Assembly: GCF_040718835.1 (NCBI RefSeq)
Contig: NZ_JBFEFG010000281.1
Location: 310,001 to 374,000, forward strand
Origin: Bremerella sp. JC817
Lineage (GTDB): Bacteria; Planctomycetota; Planctomycetia; Pirellulales; Pirellulaceae
Reading direction: 5' to 3'
DNA: 64,000 nucleotides
Shown here: one piece after another, positions 28,071 to 37,162 of the stretch
How positions within the stretch are numbered: position 1 is the first letter of the stretch
How the letters are laid out: each line of letters starts with the position of its first letter
Notes under the pieces: model-generated
The model's input: only the letters and a program-made list of their open reading frames with translations
Told to the model about the DNA's origin: nothing
Database searches by the model: none
Program-made: the position numbers and the translations under genes

Positions 28071-29213
28071 TTATCTCTCGACGAGATCTAACATGCCAAA
28101 CATCGGCATATAAATCGCAAGCAGAATCCCTCCCACCAGAAAAGCCATCAGAATCGTCGTGACTGGTTCCACTACACGTACGAAGCTGTCGGTCTTCCGT
28201 TCGATATCCTTCTTCAAGTGATCACGAATTTGACGACTGGCCGGACCCAAGTTGCCGGTTTGCTCGCCCACGATCACCAACTGGCTGACCACCGGAGGAA
28301 ACAAGTGCTGATGCCGATCCATTTCCCGGCTCAAGCGTTCCCCTCGACGCACAGCTTTTCCCAAAGATCCGATGGCTTCATCGACTGCCAGATTGGATAC
28401 GACGCCCTGGCACTGCAGCAAGGCATCTGCCAGGTGAAAGCCACTTTGCAGCATCGTTCCCAACGCATCCATGAACTGCAGCATTGCAATATCGACCAAC
28501 CAGGGACCGATCAGAGGGAGCCGCAGAATATGACTATCCATCGCAATGGCCAGGTTGTGGTTGCGTCGCAACTGACGAACGGCGATGCCGATACCGATCA
28601 GCCCTATAAATATGATCCAGCCATACGATGTCAAAAACTGGCCTGTGCTGACCAATACCTGGGTTGGCAATGGTAGCGGAATCTTCGACTTGCGGTAGGT
28701 TTCTTCAAACACCGGCAAGATGAACAAGATCATAAAGGCACACACGCCGGTGCCGGCCAGGGTAACAATCGTTGGATAGCTCAGCTTCTTATAGATGCGC
28801 GAGCGTAGATCGTTATCCGTTTCCATTTGATCGGCGATGCGGCGAAGTACTTGCGGGACGTTGCCCGAGCGTTCGCCGATGCGGATCTGCTGAATCACAA
28901 TCTCGTCGAACACGCCCTCTTCGCGAGCGAGAGCCTTCGAGAAACTATCGCCGCGCTCAATCGCCGAATGCAGCGTCTGCAAAAGCGACTTCCCCCAACG
29001 CATCGACGATTCGTTCGAGATCGTCAGGATCGCTTTGGGCAGTGTCACGCCGTTTTCCAATAGCGTGGCCAGGTGCGAAAAGACTTCGCCCAGACGTCGC
29101 TTGGAAACGCCGCGAGACTTTCGCTTGGGCGTCAATTGAATCGAATGGAGCCAGCGGAATAGCCCCCCGATCCCACCGGTGCTGTTTCGAGTTCGGGCTG
29201 CGGTTGCTTTCAT
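28071..29213 (-). CDS. gspF: GspF/PilC-like inner-membrane platform protein
   Basis: A 380-residue protein with the two GspF domains (about 45-165 and 245-375). Signs are LLENGVTLPKAI, FDEIVIQQIRIGERSGNVPQVLRRIAD near 103-129, and in the second half GTMLQSGFHLADAL, VVSQLVIVGEQTGNLGP. Three transmembrane segments lie near 150-170, 195-215 and 355-375. It begins nine bases after the gspE stop. Confidence 0.92.
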   Translation of the reverse strand: MKATAARTRNSTGGIGGLFRWLHSIQLTPKRKSRGVSKRRLGEVFSHLATLLENGVTLPKAILTISNESSMRWGKSLLQTLHSAIERGDSFSKALAREEGVFDEIVIQQIRIGERSGNVPQVLRRIADQMETDNDLRSRIYKKLSYPTIVTLAGTGVCAFMILFILPVFEETYRKSKIPLPLPTQVLVSTGQFLTSYGWIIFIGLIGIGIAVRQLRRNHNLAIAMDSHILRLPLIGPWLVDIAMLQFMDALGTMLQSGFHLADALLQCQGVVSNLAVDEAIGSLGKAVRRGERLSREMDRHQHLFPPVVSQLVIVGEQTGNLGPASRQIRDHLKKDIERKTDSFVRVVEPVTTILMAFLVGGILLAIYMPMFGMLDLVER

Positions 29214-29222
29214 GGCTTTTGC

Positions 29223-30914
29223 TTACCCCATTGTCTTGAAGTAGGCTTCTTCCAGCGTGGTTCGGCCTGCAACGGCCATCTGCACGCCACCACTCAGCAG
29301 GTCGGTCATCCCTTCCTGAACGGCCAATTCGCGAAGCTTGCCATGCGGCATTCCCTGGTCAATCGCTTCCGCCATGCGGTGCGTGTTGACCATGATCTCG
29401 AACACCGGAACACGACCCTGGTAGCCGCTACCAAGGCACTTATTGCAGCCGCGACCATGATAGAACATCGCATCCGCCGGAATCTTACAACGGCGTGCCA
29501 CCGTATCGAGCATCGCCTGATTTGGTTTGGCAGGCTCTTTGCAGTGAGGGCAGATCGTTCGTAGCAGACGCTGCGCCACGCTTCCCAGCAGCGAGCCTCC
29601 GATGCGGAAATGGTCGATTCCCAAGTCGTTCAAACGAGCGACCGAACCGACGGCATCGTTGGTGTGCAGCGTACTGATCAGCAAGTGCCCCGTCAGCGCG
29701 GCTTGCACCGCGGTGGTTGCCGTTTCATGATCACGAATTTCGCCCACCATGATCACGTCGGGGTCTTGTCGCATGATGTATTTCAACGCGTTGGCAAAGC
29801 CCAGACCGAACTCGTTGTCGGAGTGAACCTGGGTGATGCCTGGCAAGCGATACTCGACCGGGTCTTCGACCGTCACAATGTTGCGATGCACCTGGTTCAA
29901 TTCCGAAAGCATCGCGTACAGCGTGGTCGATTTCCCCGAACCGGTGGGCCCGGTCACGACCAGCATGCCGTGCGGTTTGTCGATCAGTTCCTGCAGCCGC
30001 TGGCTATCGACACCACTAAAGCCCAACTGGTCCATGCGGAAGACCTTCGAGCTTTCGTCGATCAATCGCATCACCACCTTCTCACCCAACACCGTCGGGA
30101 TGATGCTCACACGGAAGTTCACGTTCTTGCCACCATCTTCAATGCTGATGTGGCCATCTTGCGGTCGGCGGGTTTCGGTGGTGTCCATGTCTCCCATCAC
30201 TTTGATACGGGCAATCACCGCCTCTTCAATGTGATTCGGGATGGTCATCACCTGCTGGAGCTGACCATCGACACGGTAACGCACCCGCATTTCCGGTTTG
30301 TGCGGTTCCAAGTGAATGTCGCTGGAGCCGGAGTTGATGGCCCCGGAAAGGAGCGACTTCACCAGTCGCACCACAGGAGCCGACTCTTCTTCGTTCAAAG
30401 CGGCGATCTTTTCCGCCTCGACGTCGACATCTTCGTGCTGCGCGAGTTCCTGCAGCTTCATGTCGACGATCGTCTGACGGGCGACAATCTTATCGTCGAA
30501 GCCGCGATCGAGTGTCTCTTGAATTTCGGCCGAGAAGCCGACGATCGGGTCGATCGGGTAGCCGGTGATCAATTCCGCTTCAGAAATCGTTTCGATATCG
30601 TCCGGCGCGGCCATCGCCAGTTGCAGGCGGCGCTGTCGCAAACCAACGGGAACGGTGGTGCGACTACGGGCGAATTCTTCCGGCAGCAAACGCACCAACT
30701 GTGGGTTCACTGCTTCGGGAACGATCGTTTCAAAGGGAACTTCAAATTGTTCCGAGAGGGCAGAACCAATCTGCTGACGAGTCACCAGGCCTCGGCGCAG
30801 TAGAATAGCCCCCAACATACCCAGTTCAGAACCTTGACTGCGAAGGGCCGCTTCGAGTTGTTCTTGCGTGATATGCCCGCGGGCTACCAAGATGTCGCCA
30901 AGACGTCCTGCCAT
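29223..30914 (-). CDS. gspE: GspE/PilB-like secretion ATPase of cluster 1
   Basis: Cytoplasmic hexameric ATPase that drives pseudopilus assembly. The N-terminal 150 residues are an MshEN/T2SSE_N-type domain (GDILVARGHITQEQLEAALRSQ). The catalytic domain shows GPTGSGKST near 321-329, an Asp box and the Walker B segment VIMVGEIRDHETA, then LTGHLLISTLHTNDA. A tetracysteine zinc site is present as CPHC (455-458) and CNKC (490-493). The length of 563 fits GspE/PilB. It follows the receiver gene by 27 bases and precedes gspF by nine. Confidence 0.95.
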   Translation of the reverse strand: MAGRLGDILVARGHITQEQLEAALRSQGSELGMLGAILLRRGLVTRQQIGSALSEQFEVPFETIVPEAVNPQLVRLLPEEFARSRTTVPVGLRQRRLQLAMAAPDDIETISEAELITGYPIDPIVGFSAEIQETLDRGFDDKIVARQTIVDMKLQELAQHEDVDVEAEKIAALNEEESAPVVRLVKSLLSGAINSGSSDIHLEPHKPEMRVRYRVDGQLQQVMTIPNHIEEAVIARIKVMGDMDTTETRRPQDGHISIEDGGKNVNFRVSIIPTVLGEKVVMRLIDESSKVFRMDQLGFSGVDSQRLQELIDKPHGMLVVTGPTGSGKSTTLYAMLSELNQVHRNIVTVEDPVEYRLPGITQVHSDNEFGLGFANALKYIMRQDPDVIMVGEIRDHETATTAVQAALTGHLLISTLHTNDAVGSVARLNDLGIDHFRIGGSLLGSVAQRLLRTICPHCKEPAKPNQAMLDTVARRCKIPADAMFYHGRGCNKCLGSGYQGRVPVFEIMVNTHRMAEAIDQGMPHGKLRELAVQEGMTDLLSGGVQMAVAGRTTLEEAYFKTMG

Positions 30915-30941
30915 GCTTATTCTCTAGTACTTGCTGGTAAA

Positions 30942-31337
30942 TCAGGTGACCGTTTCCGGCGACAGCAATCGCTCGATCTTATGTTCGAGGACCGCAGGGT
31001 CGTACGGAGTCACCAGGTAGTCTTTTGCCCCAGCCTTGAATGCCTTCTGGACCACGTCGAGACTTGGGTCGGTCGAGAAGACCAGAATCGGCGTCTCGTG
31101 GGTCTCCTCGCCCAACTGAAGCTGGTTGATCAGTTCCAGCCCCTTCATCCCGGCCAATTCCAGGTCGACAATCACCACGTCCACATGGCTCTCTTCACAC
31201 AACTCAATGGCATCTTCCGCGGTCTCGACCGTTTGCACGTCAAAACCCAAAAGCTCCAACCGAAACGCAGTGATATCGGCCAGCAGCGGATCGTCTTCAA
31301 CAACCAGAATGCAGGGATTGCTCTCGCGCATGATCAA
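30942..31337 (-). CDS. single-domain response regulator, atypical
   Basis: A 131-residue receiver domain with no output domain. D15/D16 form the acidic pocket and D58 in VIVDLELAG is the phosphorylation site. The switch Ser/Thr is in VFSTD (88-89). The highly conserved Lys of receiver domains, which here should precede Pro111, is Thr110 (DYLVTPYD), so phosphorylation chemistry may be altered. It is the first gene of the minus-strand cluster, 27 bases before gspE, which suggests a role in control of the secretion ATPase. An alternative start lies two codons downstream. Confidence 0.88.
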   Translation of the reverse strand: MIMRESNPCILVVEDDPLLADITAFRLELLGFDVQTVETAEDAIELCEESHVDVVIVDLELAGMKGLELINQLQLGEETHETPILVFSTDPSLDVVQKAFKAGAKDYLVTPYDPAVLEHKIERLLSPETVT

Positions 31338-31436
31338 ATCCTTCTGAAGGAAGCCAAAGGTGTCGCTATTCGACGCACAACCTTAGCTTTCCCTGGAAGG
31401 CAAGCAAATCTGCCAAGAGATAAAGGGGACGTGGGC

Positions 31437-31462
31437 AGTATAGACGTTGCAATCAATGCAAC
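31437..31462 (-). promoter_or_regulatory. possible promoter/operator before cluster 1
   Basis: On the minus strand TATACT (31437-31442) is a good -10 element about 100 bases before the receiver start. Just upstream is an inverted repeat, GTTGCA and TGCAAC around a 5-base centre (31446-31462), which could be an operator. No convincing -35 box exists at standard spacing, so a promoter needing an activator is the simplest reading. The rest of 31338-31488 shows nothing. Confidence 0.3.
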
Positions 31463-31488
31463 CGGAACATGTCCCCTCGCGGGTTTCC

Positions 31489-33243
31489 CTAGTACGAAGC
31501 GGTCTGTTTGCGCGAGGCGACTTCGACCAGTTCGGGGGTCGGACGCAAGGCAATCAAAGGATAGTCCTTCAGGAAGTAAGGCTCACGAGCTACTTCCGTC
31601 AGCATACCACGCAGTTCACTGGGAAGCTCTTCCAGTTTCTCCGGCGTGGTCAACAGAATGGTGTTCGTTCCGTGGGCGAACTCCATTTCCAGATCGGCTG
31701 GATCTTCCGGAATGAACTTCACTGGCTGCCGGGCATAATAGACCCAGCTCGCCTCGCTCACACCGAACGAGCAAAGCTGCGCATCGGGCGCGGCCTGTTC
31801 GATCTTGGCCAAAAGGTTATCGATCGCCTGATGATTGGAAACACGTTGGGCAATCACGCCGAACAGTCCCAAAACAAAAAGCATCGATGTCATCGCGAAC
31901 AAGCGAAACGCTTGCTGGTAGTTCTGCTGCGACTTCCGCCACCAGGCCAGACCACCGCCGACAATCAACACCATGCCCAGCAGGGCAACCAGTTCTTCGC
32001 CGGGCAGGAACTTCGCTGCCAGAACAGCCAGGCCGGCTACCAGCACAACACCAACGGTTGTCGTAATGCCAAAGGCCAGGTCGAGCCAGCGCGTCGAAAC
32101 TTCACTCCGTTTCTCGACCATGCGAGCAACATACAACCCCGCCAGCAGCGCCAGACCTGGGTACATCGGCGTGATATAGCTAGGCAACTTGGTCTGGGCG
32201 ACCGAGAACGCACCGAGCCACACAACAACCCAGCAGCAGCAAAAGATGATCGCAGCTTTCTGCTTCGAGTCGCCTCGCAGTTGCTGACGAACGTCCAGCA
32301 GCATTGGCGTGAAAAAGACTGACCAGGGAAAGAACCCGATACAGATCGCCACCAGGTAATAGATCGGCGGCCCCGAGTGCCCTTCGAAGGCGGTCACCGC
32401 ACGATTCAAGTTGTGCTCGAAGAAGAAGCCTTCGATCCACCGGTAATCTCGCATCGCGACCCAGATATACCAAGGCAAAGCCACCGCCAGACAGGCAACG
32501 ACTGCCAGGACCGGGCGCATGAACCAGACCGTCTTTAGGAAGTGCAGCGGGTAAAAGGGCCGCAAAAGCGACAGCCCCCACTGGAACCAACTGTGGGTCG
32601 GTTCGGCAGGTGCCAGTCGCATGATCAACAGAAACATCCCGATGATTGCCGTCGGCAACACCAGGCCGACCGGGCCCTTCGACAATACGGCCAAGCCCAA
32701 CGAACCATACAACAGGGCGACCTGCCACCACTGGGTTGGGTAATAAGTTCGCGGCGTTGCCGATTCCCCTTCTTCATTCGTGAAGCTGAAGAACACGTAG
32801 GTCCACAAACCAAGCGTCACGAAGAAGATCAACGGCGCGTCTGGAGTCGCCGCGCGTGAAGCCACCGTAAACATCAACGTCGTTGCCAGGCAGATGCCCG
32901 ACCATAACCCAACCGACGGACTGAATAGCCGTCGTCCGATGTCGTAGGTAAGCAGAGCGGTCAGCGTTCCGAGGACGGCCGAGAAGAAACGAGCACTGAA
33001 CTCGCTGATCCCGAACATCGAGTATGCCGAGATCATCAGCCAATACAGCATGACCGGCTTGTGCGTACGAAGCTCGTCGTTGAAACGAGGAACGACCCAG
33101 TCCGCGGCTTCGATCATTTCAATCGCGCAGCCGGCGTTGCGAGGTTCGTCACGATCCCACAACTTCGGTCCACCGAGATTGAAAAAGAAAACGATCAAAC
33201 AGAGACCGACCAGCAGTCCCCAGTTTTGATTCACGCCGAACAT
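31489..33243 (-). CDS. ArnT/PMT-family glycosyltransferase
   Basis: A 584-residue integral membrane protein with about eleven to twelve transmembrane spans. The motif DRDEPRNAG near residues 30-38 holds the catalytic acidic pair found in the first periplasmic loop of GT83/ArnT and related dolichyl-phosphate-mannose transferases, and THKPVMLYWLM, VASRAATPDAPL and LAVLSKGPVGLV match the family order. Such enzymes move a sugar from a polyprenyl-phosphate carrier to lipid A or protein. The substrate here is unknown. The gene stands alone; the 165 bases in front of it contain only the divergent start region for the PAP2 gene. Confidence 0.9.
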   Translation of the reverse strand: MFGVNQNWGLLVGLCLIVFFFNLGGPKLWDRDEPRNAGCAIEMIEAADWVVPRFNDELRTHKPVMLYWLMISAYSMFGISEFSARFFSAVLGTLTALLTYDIGRRLFSPSVGLWSGICLATTLMFTVASRAATPDAPLIFFVTLGLWTYVFFSFTNEEGESATPRTYYPTQWWQVALLYGSLGLAVLSKGPVGLVLPTAIIGMFLLIMRLAPAEPTHSWFQWGLSLLRPFYPLHFLKTVWFMRPVLAVVACLAVALPWYIWVAMRDYRWIEGFFFEHNLNRAVTAFEGHSGPPIYYLVAICIGFFPWSVFFTPMLLDVRQQLRGDSKQKAAIIFCCCWVVVWLGAFSVAQTKLPSYITPMYPGLALLAGLYVARMVEKRSEVSTRWLDLAFGITTTVGVVLVAGLAVLAAKFLPGEELVALLGMVLIVGGGLAWWRKSQQNYQQAFRLFAMTSMLFVLGLFGVIAQRVSNHQAIDNLLAKIEQAAPDAQLCSFGVSEASWVYYARQPVKFIPEDPADLEMEFAHGTNTILLTTPEKLEELPSELRGMLTEVAREPYFLKDYPLIALRPTPELVEVASRKQTASY

Positions 33244-33408
33244 GACAGCATTCCTTTGCTTGCACGCGATACAGGCTCAGGAGTTTAGCGGAACAGGGCA
33301 GGTTCCTCCAATGGCAGTTCGCAACCCCGTGAATGCCATTGGTCAAACGAGTCGAAAGAGTTAAGTTGGCGATTGCACGTTGTTTAACTTCCATCGGACT
33401 AACTGGAT

Positions 33409-34215
33409 ATGGTGAATACGGACCACGTGGAACGGGAATCTGCCGCTTCCATTTCGGACAGCCCACTCCCCTCCCCTGCGATCAATTCGCCAGCGACGAT
33501 TGAAGATAAAGAACGTCGCTTCTCACCTCGCTTCTTTCTGGTACTCTCCGGAATCCTGGCAATTTGCGGCATATTGAGCTTCTTCATCGATCATTCGGTC
33601 AGCGGCCAACTGGCGGCCCCCCCGCACGAGTTCCGTTTCATCGGTGGCGATTTGAAGAAGCTGATTGCCCTGTCCGAGATCTTCGGGCATGGCACCGGTG
33701 TGATCATGGTGGTCCTGGCAGTTTTCGCCCTCGATCTCGAGAATCGCTGGCGAGTCGGCATCCTCCTGGGAACCGCCTTCGGAGCTGGGCTGACGGCCAA
33801 TGTCTGCAAGTTCTTCGGTGTAGCTCGCTATCGCCCCCATGCTTTCGATTTTTCTCGCCCCATAGGGGACAGTTTTTATCAGTGGTTTCCCTTTCTTAAC
33901 TGGTTTAACCAAGAGGAACTTCGCCAGGCGGCTTATCAAAGCTTTCCTTCGGGGCACTCCGCAACAGCAGCAGGCTTGTGCGTGGGGCTTTGCTTTTTGT
34001 ATCCCCACGCCCGGTGGTACTTCCTGCTGGTCGCTGGGCTTGCCTGCTTTCAGCGGGTGGTCTTCCGCATGCACTTCCCCAGCGACGTCTGCCTGGGCGC
34101 GGCGTTGGGCTTGTTGATTGCGACGTTTCTGCTGACGTACGGAAGGCTGCCGGAACTGGTCGGCTGGCTCGAACAAAAGATCAAGACGCGTCGATCGAAA
34201 CAGGCACCGGCCTAA
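33409..34215 (+). CDS. PAP2-family membrane phosphatase
   Basis: A 268-residue membrane protein with about six spans. The three PAP2 motifs are present: KFFGVARYRP, SFPSGHS and the last one in the form RVVFRMHFPSDV (His and Asp conserved). Members remove phosphate from undecaprenyl diphosphate, phosphatidic acid or lipid A. The N-terminal 35 residues are a Ser/Pro-rich cytoplasmic extension. It is divergent from the ArnT-like gene; together they suggest lipid or envelope glycan processing, though that link is inferred. Confidence 0.9.
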   Translation: MVNTDHVERESAASISDSPLPSPAINSPATIEDKERRFSPRFFLVLSGILAICGILSFFIDHSVSGQLAAPPHEFRFIGGDLKKLIALSEIFGHGTGVIMVVLAVFALDLENRWRVGILLGTAFGAGLTANVCKFFGVARYRPHAFDFSRPIGDSFYQWFPFLNWFNQEELRQAAYQSFPSGHSATAAGLCVGLCFLYPHARWYFLLVAGLACFQRVVFRMHFPSDVCLGAALGLLIATFLLTYGRLPELVGWLEQKIKTRRSKQAPA

Positions 34216-34305
34216 CCTCGATTCGTCTGCCAATCGTTGGCCAAACGACGTGAGATCTGTCAGACTCAGGGGAATCTCTTTTATGGATTGCTCAAGGAGT
34301 CTTCG

Positions 34306-34896
34306 ATGTCGGCATGGCTTTGCCTGATCGCAGTGGTTACTGCACCACCCACAATGCCAGAACCTGCCACCACGAACGTGACCGCGCTGGAATCTATTGA
34401 GGAACAGCCACCGCTGAAACCTCACGAGATCCGCAGCGCTATCCGAGTGGCCCTACGCGATGAAGCGACCAGCGAGTCGTTTGACACCCGGCGTGACGCG
34501 ATCGTGCGGATTTGCGCTCTATATGCCGAGATGATGCTGAACGAAGAGTTCGCTGAATTCGAGCAAGAGAAATGGCAAGCCAAGCTGAGTTCTCGCCTGA
34601 GATCGGTTCGCGACGACCTCGAAAAACTGCCGAAAACTTCGACTCCGTCGAACTACGTCTCGGACAGTTCCGAGAGCGAGTCATCCACCGGTGCGGCCGG
34701 CGGCGGTGCGATTGACGAGCCAGGGGCGACCGAGTTGATCGACTTGATCACCACGACCATCGATCCGGAAACTTGGGACATTCATGGCGGCCAGGGAAGC
34801 ATTTTCTACTTCAGCAACTACCGGGTTTTGGTGGTTCGGCAGACGCAAGATGTGCATCAGAAACTGGGCGGCATCTTGCCGAAGCTGAAGCCATAA
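34306..34896 (+). CDS. conserved hypothetical protein with a secretin-associated motif
   Basis: A 196-residue protein. The ATG at 34306 follows AAGGAG at good spacing, so the open frame before it is not coding. The N-terminus is a short hydrophobic stretch, possibly a weak signal sequence (SAWLCLIAVVTAPPT). The centre is helical and charged, and the C-terminal 60 residues contain LIDLITTTIDPETWD, GGQGSIFYF and VLVVRQTQDVHQKL. I recall this last block as recurrent in planctomycete proteins linked to secretin-like beta-alpha repeats; its role is unknown. A strong hairpin terminator follows directly. Confidence 0.72.
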   Translation: MSAWLCLIAVVTAPPTMPEPATTNVTALESIEEQPPLKPHEIRSAIRVALRDEATSESFDTRRDAIVRICALYAEMMLNEEFAEFEQEKWQAKLSSRLRSVRDDLEKLPKTSTPSNYVSDSSESESSTGAAGGGAIDEPGATELIDLITTTIDPETWDIHGGQGSIFYFSNYRVLVVRQTQDVHQKLGGILPKLKP

Positions 34897-34926
34897 AAAA
34901 AGCCTGCTGACCAGCAGCAGGCTTTT
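34897..34926. terminator. bidirectional intrinsic terminator
   Basis: AAGCCTGCTG (34900-34909) pairs perfectly with CAGCAGGCTT (34915-34924) around a 5-base loop. An A-run precedes it and TTTT ends it, so the hairpin can stop transcription from both sides. It lies between the convergent genes ending at 34896 and 34958. Confidence 0.88.
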
Positions 34927-34957
34927 CGTGTGTTGCGTACGACCGGGTAACGATCGC

Positions 34958-35629
34958 TTACTTGGCGATGTCCAGCAGTTCGATGTCGAACACCAGAACG
35001 GCATTCGGTGGAATGCCTGGACGACCCTGTGGGCCGTAAGCCAGTTCGGAAGGAATGACCAGCTTCCACTTGCCCCCCACCTTCATCATTTGCAGCGCCT
35101 CGGTCCACCCTTCGATGACACCATTGACGGGGAAGGTTGCTGGCTTGCCGCGTTTGTACGAGCTATCGAACTCGGTACCGTCGATCAGCGTGCCTTTGTA
35201 ATGGCAAACCACCGAGTCGGTCAGCTTTGGCGTCGCACCGGTACCTGGGGTCAGCACTTCGTACTGCAGGCCGCTGTCGGTCTTCTTCACGCCTTGCTTC
35301 TTGGCGTTCTCAGCTAGAAAGGCTTGACCTTCCTTTGCGGATTCTTCCATCTTCTTCATCATCTTGGCCTGAACCAAGGTCTGGAAGGCCTGCAAAGCTT
35401 CGCCGATCTGTTCTTCGGTCAGCTTCGATTCAGCACCGCTCAAACCATCACGGAATCCAGCGACCAGAGCTTCGATATCGAAGGGAACATCAGGATTGGC
35501 AACTTCGTTCGCAATATTGCGACCAATCGCGTAGGAAGCCTTCTGTTCGGTCGTCTCCAATTTTGTCTCCTGGGCAAATGCCGCGTGAGCGACCAGCACC
35601 ATCGCGATGGCACTAAGTGAACGAAACAT
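34958..35629 (-). CDS. FKBP-type peptidyl-prolyl cis-trans isomerase, exported
   Basis: A 223-residue protein with a signal peptide (about 1-19, ending AFAQE), an FKBP_N helical dimerisation region (about 28-105, with ASYAIGRNIANEV) and a C-terminal FKBP domain. The domain has SVVCHYKGTLIDGTEFDSSY, FPVNGVIEGWTEALQMMKVGGKWKL and the end IPPNAVLVFDIELL. The arrangement is that of Mip/FkpA periplasmic foldases that help fold exported proteins. It stands alone. Confidence 0.94.
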   Translation of the reverse strand: MFRSLSAIAMVLVAHAAFAQETKLETTEQKASYAIGRNIANEVANPDVPFDIEALVAGFRDGLSGAESKLTEEQIGEALQAFQTLVQAKMMKKMEESAKEGQAFLAENAKKQGVKKTDSGLQYEVLTPGTGATPKLTDSVVCHYKGTLIDGTEFDSSYKRGKPATFPVNGVIEGWTEALQMMKVGGKWKLVIPSELAYGPQGRPGIPPNAVLVFDIELLDIAK

Positions 35630-35752
35630 GAATTTCCTTTCGGGCTATAGGTGGGATCCCGGGACGGGCAGTCTCGATGACCATTTCACCGAGCCATTTG
35701 GGCAATTATCGGGGTTTTCCCCAGTTGGGGAAAGAGAGGGGAACGAAAAACG

Positions 35753-37162
35753 CTAGTTGTTGGCCTTCAACCATTGGGTGGCAAACCGCTCCGCTGCCGA
35801 GCGGTTTGGGAAGACTTGAACGGCAGCCTGGGCACTTTGTTGGTGGGCGGCGTCTAGTTTTCGGATCTGTTCCTGCTGCCAGCGACTGGCTAGTTCTTGG
35901 TTGTGAAAGACGTTGGCCGTGCCGAAGGTTCGGTTGTTGATATTTACACGCACCGATGCGACCAAATGCGGGAACTCCTTCAAAGGATGGTCGTACGGCT
36001 GCGACTTCAGGTGAGACACCAGGCTCCGTTCGATCTCGGCCAGGTCCTCGCCAAAGTACTCTTGGAACACCTCCGAGTTGGACGTCACCTTGCCGTTGTC
36101 GCCACGTTCGATCGCCCCTTCCAGCGGCCGCAGCTCGCTGACCTTTTTCATGAACTTGTCGAACTCCAACTTCCGCCGAGTCGCCAGATAGTGGGTCAAC
36201 GCCCAGGCCGAGGCATACCCGGTCGAGGTCAAGCTGCTGGCTCCGACCGTATCGTCGACCATGGTGCCGTCCGCCTGGTCGGCGTCTTTCGCCTTCAGGT
36301 AAGACTCCAGCTCGAACATCCGCATATCATTGATGTCGCCGGCCCCTTTCCATCGCATTCGCTTGCCGAAATCGGTCGGAGCGTAATACTCGGCGATTCC
36401 TTCCGAGATCCACATCGGCCAACGCGACAGACGCTGCTGCACCCCAATATTGTGCAGAATCTGGTGGGCACCTTCGTGCGAGATCGTCGAGATCGCTTGG
36501 CGATAGTAAAGCTCCCATTTGAAGGGCGTTTGCATCGGCTTTTCGTACATGACGACATGGTTTTCGAGGATGTCGTAGTACGCGACCACGCCGTCAGGCA
36601 GTTGGGCGAAGTCCTTGTATTCCCGCTCGGTCTCAAACATCAGCACCACCAGCGGTACGTCAGGCTCGTGGACGTCGATTTTCTGCCGCTTGGCATGGGC
36701 CATCACGCCTGGCAGCATCGACTCCATGATTCGCATGGTCCCCTGGGCGAACTCGTTCGAGGTGTTGTAGACGAAGATGAAGTGCCGCGAGGTGAAGGTC
36801 TTGAAACCAGGGTGCTCGGTTTGCAGCTTCTTTTCGAGCTGTTTCCGATCCATCCCCTCGAAGGTCGCGTCGGTCTTTTTGACTTCGTTGATCGGCCGCG
36901 TGACCAGGCGACCGTCGGGCTGCTCGATCACCAGGCTCCTGTCGATGGCGACCTGAATGCGGCCAACCGCTTTTTCCCCTTCTTCGGTGCGGAACTCGAC
37001 ATTGCCGGTCACGTTATAGAGGACCAGCCCCGGTTTGATATCGAGCCCGAAGGCCCGGGGGTCCGGGACCGTAACACGTGTTTGTGCCGATACCGCTTGG
37101 GCCCCACTAGTCACAATGAACCAGGCAAGACCGAGCCAGATGCAGGGGCGACGCTGCAGCAT
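35753..37162 (-). CDS. DUF1570 exported protein, putative metallopeptidase
   Basis: A protein of 469 residues begun at the ATG at 37162, which follows GAGGG and opens with a signal peptide ending near VSAQT; the frame is open about 40 codons upstream but without signal-like sequence. The centre shows ISHEGAHQILHNIG, then RWPMWISEGIAEYY, the pattern of the DUF1570 family: an HExxH zinc motif followed by a Glu (SEG) as third ligand, as in gluzincins. Peptidase activity is inferred from this motif. The N-terminal region has a small beta domain of SHD1/DUF-like type (EGEKAVGRIQVAIDRSLVI). The 304 bases upstream to the N-domain chain gene are described separately. Confidence 0.82.
   Translation of the reverse strand: MLQRRPCIWLGLAWFIVTSGAQAVSAQTRVTVPDPRAFGLDIKPGLVLYNVTGNVEFRTEEGEKAVGRIQVAIDRSLVIEQPDGRLVTRPINEVKKTDATFEGMDRKQLEKKLQTEHPGFKTFTSRHFIFVYNTSNEFAQGTMRIMESMLPGVMAHAKRQKIDVHEPDVPLVVLMFETEREYKDFAQLPDGVVAYYDILENHVVMYEKPMQTPFKWELYYRQAISTISHEGAHQILHNIGVQQRLSRWPMWISEGIAEYYAPTDFGKRMRWKGAGDINDMRMFELESYLKAKDADQADGTMVDDTVGASSLTSTGYASAWALTHYLATRRKLEFDKFMKKVSELRPLEGAIERGDNGKVTSNSEVFQEYFGEDLAEIERSLVSHLKSQPYDHPLKEFPHLVASVRVNINNRTFGTANVFHNQELASRWQQEQIRKLDAAHQQSAQAAVQVFPNRSAAERFATQWLKANN

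Noticed and set aside
29610..30803. 397-codon plus-strand frame opposite gspE
   Set aside because: GspE motifs are intact on the minus strand. The antisense protein is rich in His, Arg and Val in the usual pattern of shadow frames.
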